Source of the DNA: Chiridota heheva
Lineage: Eukaryota; Echinodermata; Holothuroidea; Apodida; Chiridotidae
Direction of reading: 5' to 3'
DNA: 64,000 nt
Assembly: GCA_020152595.1 (NCBI GenBank)
Contig: JAIGNY010004520.1
Coordinates: forward strand, 3,692,501 to 3,756,500
Below the pieces are notes generated by a model, which was not told the origin of the DNA, did no database searches, and was given only the letters and a program-made list of their open reading frames with translations. Shown here piece after piece: positions 45,754-55,800 of the stretch; the stretch's first letter is position 1; every line of letters begins with the position of its first letter. The position numbers and the translations under genes were made by a program.

Positions 45754-48700
45754 ATGTCATTGCTAATGCATAATGGTCAATGCGGGTTTTGTCTTAAGAA
45801 TTTACAACAAAATTCAGATTTGTATTTCAGATGCAATAAATGTCAAAATATTTTTTTGTATCATGAAACTTGTCTAAACTTCCAACTATGCAAACAATTA
45901 ACAGACAGGAATAATATCTCATGTATTCATTGCATTCCAATGTTTAGCCAATTATTTAGAAATATGTCGTTCCCTAGCCCAAGTATAAATGACGATGGTG
46001 GAAGCAATACCATTTTTGACCAAATGCTCCTTTCCTTATCACAAAATTGTGACTACCATGAGGATCTTAATGTTAATATCTCCCCATCTATTGATAATCA
46101 TTTCTCCATATTTCATAATAATATTAGAAGTCTTCCTGCTCATTTTGATGATCTTCAGGTCTATATTGCTTCCCTAAATTTTAACTTTACTGTCATGGGC
46201 ATCTCTGAAACATGGTTCAATCATGTCCATAGTTCATCTTTATTTAAATTTGATGGATATTCTTTAGTACGTGTTGATAGGCCTGCCAAAGTTGGAGGCG
46301 GTGTATGTCTCTATGTCAAAAATAATATTTCATTTACTGTTTTAGATGACTTATCATTCTCCTCAGAACGTGATTTTGATTCTTTATTTATTGAAATTCA
46401 TTGCGATCTGTTTTCAACTAAAGCTATTGTAGGTATTATGTACTGTCCACATGGTGTTGGTAGTATCTCATCCTTTGAAAAAATGTCATGCATCTTTGAG
46501 AAAATATCAAGTTACAACTGCCCCTGTTTTGTTATGGGTGACTTTAATGTTGACCTTAGTAAGGAAACTCAAGACTCACGTTCAAATGACTTTTTCAATT
46601 TGCTATTATCATGCTCTTTCTATCCGTTAATTTATCGACCCACTCGTGTTACCGATACCTCAATGACATTAATCGACAACATATTTACAAATAAGCCGGA
46701 ACTTCATTCCATAAATGGAGTCTTGATATCTGATATATCTGATCATTTCCCAATCTTCAGTGTTTTAAAAACACCATTTTCTCCTAAAAAAGTTAAAAAC
46801 ATTGTTCGTTTACGTAAATTTACCCCTATTCGGATTGATGAGTTCTGTTGTGAACTTTTCAGGGAAGATTGGTCCGAGGTTTATCATGCAACAAATGCAA
46901 ATACAGCATATAATAAGTTTGTTTCAATTTTTCTTACACACTATGATAATTTCTTTCCCGTTTGTTCTTCAGTTATGAAATGTAATAAACAAAAAAGTTG
47001 GATAACAAATGGTATAATCAAATCTTGTAAAACTAAGAATCAGCTTTTTAAGAGGTACAAAAGAAACCCCTCTGCCCAGAACCGTAATGAACATAAAGTG
47101 TTTCGCAATAAACTCACCTCAGTTATACGTGTTGCCAAGAAAATGTATTTTGCTCATAGTTTTGCTAATTGTGCTGGTAATATAAAAAGTACCTGGTCTG
47201 TAATTAATAAGTACTGTAGGGAGGGAATGAAACAAACAAATGCCTAAATAAACTAACTCTCAATGAAAAACATATAATGCCCCTAAGGAGATATGTGATG
47301 CTTTTAATGATTATTTTATTTCAATTGGTTCAAAATTAGCAGGTGAAATCCCACCGTCTAATGAACATAAGTTTGAGGAGTTCTTGCCCCCATCCAATCC
47401 TTCCACTTTTTTCTTCATCCTACAAATGATGCTGAAGTGCTTAGATTAATCAATGGTCTTAAATCTGCTGCTCCTGGTTTTGTGATATTTCCCCAAGTGT
47501 TGTAAAAAATGTTCATTTATTATTTGTAAACCATTGTCGTATATTGTTAATCTTTCATTGTCAACAGCTTCTATGCCTGATAATCTTAAAGTAGCTAAGG
47601 TTATTCCTATTTTTAAAAGTGGTGATAAGGAGCAAATCACAAATTATAGACCTATTTCGATTTTACCATGCTTCTCCAAAATATTTGAAAGAATTGTTTT
47701 TGATAGGCTCATCAGTTTTCTGTTTTCTCACAAAATTATTTATAAATTCCAGTTTGGTTTCCTCCCTGGCAGGTCAACTGCTCATGCTCTGTTGCATCTC
47801 ATTGATAAAATCACCTAAGCTTTTGAGAGAAAAGAAGTTGCCCATTGTACTTTTTTAGACCTGTCAAAAGCTTTTGACACCCTGGATCACTCTATACTTT
47901 TGCATAAATTATCAACTTACGGTATTCGTGGCATGCCACTTGATTGGCTTCAGTAACTATTTAAAATTTCGTCAGCAATTTGTATCCTATTCTTGTACTC
48001 AATCTTATTCCAAGTTTATTTCTTGTGGAGTGCCACAAGGCTCAATTCTTGGTCCTTTGTTATTTGTAATATATATAAATGATATGCATCGAATTAGCTC
48101 TGTTCTTTCACCTTCACTTTATGCGGATGACACCACTCTTTTTACTCCCATCGTTCTCCTCATACAGTAATTGACAAAGCGGTTTCAGGTTTGAATAAGT
48201 ATGCATCTTGGTTCAATGTAAATAAGTTATCCCTTAATGTAAAGAAGACTACTTCAGTTTTCTTTACTCCTACTCGTCGTGACTGGTCCCTTTACCCCAA
48301 ACTCTCCATTGGTGATGTAAATTTTAATCATTCCCCTCCTCAACATTTCTAGGTGTATTAGTGGATTGCAATCTAAATTGGCAACTTCACATAGATTGTA
48401 TCTGTAATAAATTAGCAAAAGGTACTGGTATATTAAATAGATTAAGAACACATTTTCCTGAACATATACTTAAGATGCTATATAATACTTTGATTTTGCC
48501 GTATATATCATATTGTAATGTTGCCTGGGGTGGTGCTTATCCTTCTCACATACAAAAGCTTTTTCTTTTGCAAAACGTGCCATTGAATTGTCACTGGTAG
48601 TCCTTTTAATGCCCATACCGCCCGATCTTCTTTAAATTGAGAACTCTTAATATATTTGACCTCCATAAATACCAACTTGCTATAACCATGTATCAATATA

Positions 48701-48937
48701 AGAATAACAATTTACCCAATGCTTTTGACCATTTTTTCTCGCAAAACTTTTACAAAACCAGAGGTCATAATGATTACCGTATTCAAATTTAGGCTTACAC
48801 TATCCCAACATTGTTTAAGATATACGGGTGTAAAAGTCTGGAATGACATACCGCAAGATATTAAAAACGTAAATAATGTCAAAACATTTAAGTTACATCT
48901 TAAGAATTACTTTCTAAGCTTATATGATTCTATCTAA
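45754..48937 (+). pseudogene. LINE ORF2: PHD-like finger, AP endonuclease, reverse transcriptase
   Basis: The first frame (ATG 45754 to stop 47245-47247) starts with a C-x2-C...C-x2-C...H-x2-C...C-x2-C finger (45781-45945). An apurinic-type endonuclease follows with NNIRSL, SETWF (about 46204), MGDFNVD (about 46533) and SDISDHFPI (about 46729). The reverse transcriptase follows in other frames: KVAKVIPIFKSGD and NYRPISILP (47590-47670), [12 protein letters not shown] (47857), CGVPQGSILGP (48027) and the catalytic YADD (48120-48131). The C-terminus ends VWNDIPQDI...FKLHLKNYFL at 48937. Lesions: a frame change between 47247 and 47534, an in-frame TAA at 47816, another frame change near 47955 and a stop near 48170. 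The catalytic residues themselves survive, so decay is recent to moderate. The protein nicks DNA and copies the element RNA at the target. Confidence 0.88.
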
Positions 48938-49208
48938 TTCTGAGTTTTTTTTTTTTTTTTTCTTAAGATACCCCGTTTAATGTTGACTATTGATATATGA
49001 TTTCTTTTCTTTTTTTCATGTTAAGTTTGTGTCGTAACATTTTTGTTAATTATGTTTTCATGGGGGTTTCTGCCTCGATAAGCCTTTCTGGCTTGAGCAG
49101 ATAACCCCTTCACTATCCCTTGCAAATTGTCACAAATGTATGTAAAGCTCAATTATTATTTTCTTAACCTGTATATTGTTGTATTTGCAAGAGAGTGAAA
49201 ATAAAGTT

Positions 49209-49230
49209 ACAATCAATCAATCAATCAATC
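49209..49230 (+). repeat. (CAAT)n 3' tail of the CR1-like LINE
   Basis: ACAATCAATCAATCAATCAA follows AATAAAGTT. Microsatellite tails rather than poly(A) are usual in CR1/L2-type LINEs. Confidence 0.9.
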
Positions 49231-49372
49231 AAAATATAAGTGCATCTTTTAAAGCTCAAGTAATCTGGAATCATCTGCCCCTGCTACCCTATTTCTGTAT
49301 ATACTCCCCTCATTTAGCCCATTCTCTATACTAGCTTTGAATAGTCGAGCATACTGTCCTTCTGACAGTTCT
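49231..49372 (+). repeat. Dispersed repeat, right part (continuation of 43477-44399)
   Basis: Collinear with 57412-57552: AAGTGCATCTTT, CAAGTAAT, GCCCCTGCTACCCTATTTC, GCCCATTCT, ending CATACTGTCCTTCTGACAG and TTCTTAT, after which the two loci diverge. Confidence 0.85.
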
Positions 49373-49753
49373 TATTTTCTTTACTTTTATTTTTTGTATG
49401 GTGATTTTGTTGTTTCTATGTGTGATTTTGCCCCACCACTCTTGGTGGGCAAATCCAGGTCATGAATTACACTGAGATATGTCTTCCTAAATGCGCTGTT
49501 ATTTATGCCCACAATTCTGAACATGTTTGTGCAAAGAGGTGCATCTTAAACTAAGCATTGGTGTATCTTATAGATGGTTTGGTTGACCTTCTTTGTAGGA
49601 ACTATACATTCAGCCAAGTATGTGTCTTTGTGCATGAGTTAATGTCAGAATTTTCTGTCATTCGTCTGAACTGTCCCACATTTTTCATCCTCAGAAATTA
49701 CTTCCGGTACACAACAAATTCTAAGGTGCTAAAAAACTTCAATTTTTACAAGA

Positions 49754-49876
49754 ATGACGGATGAGAGGACACCCTTTGCCCAAGAGGAAGATTTAGAATC
49801 CAGGTACCCTGGAAGTTCGACTGATGGATCCTCTGCAGCGCCTGTCTATCATGGCACCTTTGAAGGGAAACAACAG
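49754..49876 (+). CDS. Exon 1 of the TMEM243-like gene
   Basis: 41 codons from ATG 49754 to CAACAG|GTTGGT. The composition (acidic, no stop, balanced codons) differs from the neighbouring repeats. The frame stays open beyond the donor to 49993, but that extension is not needed. Confidence 0.6.
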
Positions 49877-52800
49877 GTTGGTAAAAGGATAGGATACATA
49901 AATGCCCGGGCTGGCATGCATACGCGTTGGCTACCAAAAACCTTTCACATGGAACTTGAATCAATTACACCAGTTCTGACATATTTATCTTAACAAATTA
50001 TGTAATTACTCTGCCGTAGGTATCGTGATATATTGTGGTATTTTCGTTCAGGATAACCAATACCCGATTTATCCATATTGGGAGGGGAGGGGAGGGGGGG
50101 GGGGGAATCCAGACAGTAGTTTAGCCAGCACAAGGGTTTTATATGAAAGCCTAATTTTTTAGGGGTCTGGACATAAGTATATTCGTCCCCCTAACAAAAT
50201 TATTGGGAGGGGGGACATGCCTCCCGGGATTGCCGCCTATGGTGACAGCCCTAGAACATACAGTACATGCATCTCCCTACATCTGCAAGAATGACCACGA
50301 AAGTAAAACACTAATATGTGCCAGTACTTTACAATGGTTCTTCTTAGAAAAACCATGTTTCAGTTTTGTTTCTCATGGTAACATTACTATGATAAATTCT
50401 ATGGATAGGCAATTACTGTATGTTCTAGGGCTGTCACGATATGGATAAACCGGGTATTGCCGTATTGATTTTCCTGAAGAAAAAATGTACTGTGATATAT
50501 CACAATGTCTTTTTATTCTATTATACATGAACCATGGAATTGCTTTCTAGTTCATGTTAAGGAATAACCCATCACCTTTTTTATTTATGTAGAAACTTAA
50601 AAATTTGTCTATTTCAAGTGCGTTTTTTTTATAAATATGTAATATATAATTAATTCCTTTTCTGTTTATTTTAGAAAACTCCGCTGTTCATCTTCCTTGC
50701 AGTTATTATTCTTAGCTGTTTGGTAATGTATTACTTTTACTTCAACTTGATCGCATTAAAGAGGTTCCAATCCTTAAATGTCATGAATATTTATTTACAT
50801 GTCATGAATATTTATTTACATGTCATGAATATTCATCTTCATTTACTTGTCATGAATATTCATCTTCATTTACAGTATATGATAAGAGGACTATTAAAGA
50901 AACCAATTGTGGAAAAAATATGTTTATATTTGTTTCCGTCTAGAAAGAATATCCGATTCTTCCTGAAGGATCCTGAAGGGAAACTTCTAAGTCCTTTATT
51001 GTGTGTGTGCACAAAGCGTAACATCTGAACCATGCACTTCAGGAGGTGCACATTGAGTCTATGCGTGCTCTGAGCCTTCAAGCTTGAATGCATCACAATT
51101 AGAGCTGTGACCGTTTATAGCGTGTACACGCTACACGCTCGCAAATCTTGTAAACGTTTACTAAATACTTCATTGCGTGTAATCGTTTTTCATACATCAA
51201 AGTGTCTTGCCGTTGAAAATCAATATTTATGATTCAAATCACACACACATTCGGCTGACAAAATTCCAATCAGTGACTTTTTACAAACTGTAAACCCGAT
51301 TAGCATAATCCTTTTTAAATGTGCGAATCACAAATGTGCAGTAATCACCAATGAATGGGGATATTATGCACTTTGATTTCGCTGAAATCTGAGTAATCTA
51401 ACTTGTAAAATGCACCGCGAATGTGCAGCAGTAAACAGTGAAACTAACAATAGGCCTAACGTTAGGCCATAAGGCTTTAAATCCCACGCAATCAAGGCCC
51501 ATTTTATCGACCAAAAAATACTTGAATCGTGACAATCAGTACATTTACATGTAAATATTACCTGATGAGTCAAATAAATTTTGCAAGAAAGAAAAAATAT
51601 TGCATAATAAACAAACAGAAAAAGGTTTTAACAGAGCTGAAATTCTGCATGCTTCGCAAAGATGGCGGCCATTTTTTTTCTGGAGAGGACTGATAATTCA
51701 GAACTTCCTGGGGGGTGGTGGCGTAGTTTTGAAATGTTTTACGGCGAGGTATATCATAGGCCTAGTTTGCAAGATTTTCACAGAACTTTGAAAGCCGTAA
51801 CGAATAAGACAGAAAAGTTACGCGATGTTGAGTTTAAATGACATTGAAAGGAAGTCATCTGTTCTTTGTAAACTGAATTTTCATGCATATTTTCCATAAA
51901 AATGATGATTTATACTGTAGAAGTAAACTTTTTACAATTTGGAAAGCAAAACTCAGCGTCTATTTGGGCAATGGAGTCAGTACTTTTGCCATACTGGTTG
52001 CGCGATTTTTTTACTTCGCCTCGTAGTTTTGGAGCAATTTTGGTGTTATTTCCGAAAATTACGGTACTAAACTCATGTACACGATACACGCTTGCTTTTT
52101 TTGGCGTGTACACGTTTACTAAAATTCCTAAACGTTCACAGCTTTATTCACAATATAATTTTCTTTCCTATCAGGATCCTAAGGGAAGAATTGGATATGC
52201 TCCCTTAGCTGTTTAGGAGTTATTACATATAAATATTTCACCTGTGGTTTGTTTAAAAGTCACTGGAGCAGTATATAACAATATTCAAGACAATTTGTAT
52301 GCGTTTCTACGAAATAAAATTCATAGTTTTTCTATTATTTAGAGTGAATGGTTCATCAGCAGATGGGCAAGGCATGTTTTTGTAAACTGCATGTTATACT
52401 CATGCATCTCAATAATTAACAACAATTTCTAATTAGAAAGCGGCAATTAATGAAATAAATAAGAAATTGTCTTGGAACTGCAGGTATGACATCATACTGT
52501 ACACTGCACTGGTTGGTCACTTTGCAACACACTGGTGTTGAATGTAATACTCTCCTATACAGAATAAGATATCAACATGGTACTTTCACCAATTTGTTAC
52601 TTTAATAGCTCTCTCACAAATAAATGGTTGCAGTGTGTGGCTCAGTGGTTAAGGAGTCTTGCTGGTTTGTGAAAGGTACTGGGTTTGATTCCCACCACGA
52701 GCACTGCATTGGGTCCTTGAGCAAGACACTTTACGCTATTTGTTCCAGTCCACTCAGCTGTAAAATGAGTACCAGCACTGCTGGGGAGTCAACCTGCGAT

Positions 52801-55800
52801 GGACTGGTGTCCCATCCAGGGGAAGTCATGTGCTCTCACCCGCTTACGCCATGATATTCAAGGGATAAGCACAGTCCCTATGGGCTTAATGGATTTAACA
52901 TTTTATCATATAAATAGAAACGAAAAATCATGGGAATATTCTTATCAAAGTGAATGCAGTCATAGAAATAAATCATAAGAACTGAATCAAGATTTTGAAT
53001 TGTCTGTGCTTGTACAAGTTTTGCATTTATTGAAAAATAAAGCAAAATAAAACAGCAGAGAGCTTCAAATGAGCACTGGACCATAAAGTGAGGGCATATT
53101 TTTAGGGGGTCCCCAAAATAATCTAGCAAAAAAAAAATGGTATAGCAATTTTCTAGTTGATATGAATATTCAAGTCACCTTTGTCCTCAAGTCGGCTGTG
53201 GGTTATGGAAGCATGAAGTTATCGATTTGTTGTGGATATTGTATCTGTGAAATTCGCAAAACGAGAGCTCATACTTTTGATCTAGTGTTCCTTTAAGGGA
53301 TTAGTTTAGTGGTCAAGTTTTATCTATCATATTTTTTGTGTGATTTTTGGGCTTAAAAAACCAATGGATATCAGGAAAGTAGTAAAACAGAATCAGAGTA
53401 TGTATAAGGGAGCATATCCAATTCTTCCATTAGGATCCTGACAGGAAAGAATTTTCTATTGTGATTCATTCAAGCATGAGGCTCAGAGCACGCATAGACT
53501 TAATGTGCACCTCCTGAAATGCATGGTTCAGATGTTACGCTTTGTGCACACACACACAATAGAGGACTTAGAAGTTTTCCTTTAGGAAGAAATGGATATT
53601 CTTCCTTACTTATCACCTAAATTATTATTATTATTATTATTATTATTAAAAACATTTATATAGCACAAATACTGTAAAATGATACATTCAAATGCGCTTT
53701 ACAAATAAATGAATCAAATTATAAAATAAGTTAAGACTAGTAAATAAAAAGATAAAAATAGACCTGGAACTATTCAAAGTGGAATATCGAATAAAAAGAC
53801 AAAAGCAATAGGATCAACAATGAACGTAATAAGAGGAATAATCTAAAATGTTAAGAGTTAAATAAAACTTAGCAAGTCAGGTTGTATAGGCACTAAGATA
53901 GTAAAAAGTAGACATACAAAAATGAGAGCTATAAGATCTAAATATTTATAAAATTGTTAAAAGAATGAAAGGTCAAATAATGTAAAATAGTCTAAATAGT
54001 TAAATACAGTAAAGAATATAGTGGTTAAAAACTAAAGATAACACATTCAAGCAGGAGGGATAAAATAATAGAGTTAAGAATTAGTTGCAGAGGAAGAACA
54101 TTTGAGAAAAAATCATTCAAAAAGTAAAAAATATGAATTAATTTCAATATAATTTTAAGTACATCTGAGGCTATGACATCACAACTAGTCTGATTTCAGT
54201 CATTTCTACACAAATGATACCAAACTTTAAGCTTGAATATCTCCTTAACGGAATAAGATTTTGCGATGCTTTCTTCACCATTTTGTTTCTTGTAAAATCC
54301 CCTTTCATAAAAGATAAACATGCTTGACCACTGAACTAATCCTTTAAGATTATGAGGGCACCAACCTTCCATAGTAGACTTACTGCACCAGTCATTTTTT
54401 AAAATTGGATCTCCTTAATGGAATTATACAAGTTATTAAAGTAGTTTCTTTACCATTTTCATTCTATGAAAGTCCTTTTTCATATAAGATAAACTTGCTC
54501 AGCCTTGGAATTAATCCTGTAATACATGTATGTTCATATATTACTTTATATTTTTCCCCTTATTTTTAAATATTCAAAATATTACAAAAGATGAGATTAT
54601 AGATTAGATTTCAAAACCTTTTGTCAGAAACATCTGGTTGTCTTTAATTTATGGGTGGAGGATCAAAAAGCAGAGCATTTACTTAAGGGCTGCCCAGTTA
54701 TATGTCACAAATTTGCATGAATTTGCATATTATCGATAAGAATTAAAATTAGTCCATTTTTGTTTGATTTGACATGTTGCTCTTTTAATGGTATGTGATT
54801 TATCTCCAAAACAATTTAGTCAATGCTTACAGTTCCTGTTCTATTTTAAAATCCATCTTGTTGATGAGCGATCAGTTTGGCAAGCTAGAGTACCCGGGTT
54901 CAATTCATTGAGGGTCTCAGTCGGTCTGCAGTGCTTCACAACTGGCTGTAGATATCTCTACATAACCTTAGTTGTTAAGAAAATGATGTAAAATGCCCAC
55001 TCTAATATCTACCTACCATATGTGGACTATATGATGTTAAACAACAACATTTCTAAAAACTCCTCTGTCCTCTTCCGTCAACAGATAGCGCTCGTCCTGT
55101 GTATAGTTGAAGGGGTGAGTCAAGGCTCACAGGGATTCCTCTACTTCATGCATGCTGCTTGCCTGTCTGGATTCATCGCAGTCGAATTGTTACTTGTGAG
55201 TTGGATTTTTCTGGCCCTTATAACCGCGGGAAAAATGGGAATTTGCAGGGGGGGAGGGGGGGGGAGAGATTTTTTAGATTTCTTGAGTAAGCAATAGTAT
55301 ATCATGGTAAATATGTCCTGTAAACCCATGTTAATGTGTGATGAATAGTACATCAAAAGAGTTCATTATATAAAGATGTTTTTGCTACATTAATATTATT
55401 TCTGTCACGAATTTTTGTAGGAAGATTTTCGACACCTTTTTTCACAACCGTGGGAAATTTTATAATGAATTCCAACTGGTTTTGTACGTAATTCTATAAC
55501 TTCACTTTTGTACTTCATACTCCACTGTTCATGACTCCTAGTCTCCTACTGTTACATCATCCTTCCCATTAGAATTAAGTTAAGGACATGATCAATTTTG
55601 AGAAATTCTTAACAGCTTGATACAGCGACACTCCTTCCAACTATGTCTGATGTGGTTGACCTGATCGAATCACCAAAATTAATTCACTTGGGTAAACAAA
55701 ATTAGAATAAAAACTATGCACCTGCATCACTTTTCCTACTGGGTGAGGGTTTATAAGTAAATATTTTTTTCATTTTTTTTTATATTTTCTTTTACGAGCC

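Larger units (their letters stand above)
44400..49230 (+). mobile_element. Full-length CR1-like LINE (~4.83 kb)
   Basis: Ends are defined by comparison with the uninterrupted repeat at 56568-57552. That copy reads AATTAACAAAGCAAATGAAAAT directly into GTAAGTGCATC, whereas here the element separates the same phrases. AAAATA at 44394-44399 and again at 49231-49236 is the likely target duplication. The element has a 5' leader, intact ORF1, a broken ORF2, a GCCTCGATAAGCC...GGCTTGAGC hairpin-like 3' region, an AATAAA at 49200-49205 and a (CAAT)n microsatellite tail at 49209-49230. Full length is notable because most LINE copies are 5'-truncated. Confidence 0.88.
53293..54347. mobile_element. Long-TIR MITE, copy B, enlarged by insertions
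   Basis: Left end TTAAGGGATTAGTTTAGTGG and right end GACCACTGAACTAATCCTTTAA. Inside it lie the reverse-orientation dispersed repeat at 53405-53605, an (ATT)n run and an AT-rich block with GCGCTTTACAAAT, so the copy grew to about 1.05 kb from a family size near 500 bp. A further fragment of the family lies at 54370-54521. Confidence 0.6.

Noticed and set aside
50764-51028. Extension of exon 2 of the TMEM243-like gene to the end of its open frame.
   Set aside because: It crosses a 24-bp tandem repeat and a dispersed repeat, and a phase-2 donor at 50764 would not join in frame to the next exon.
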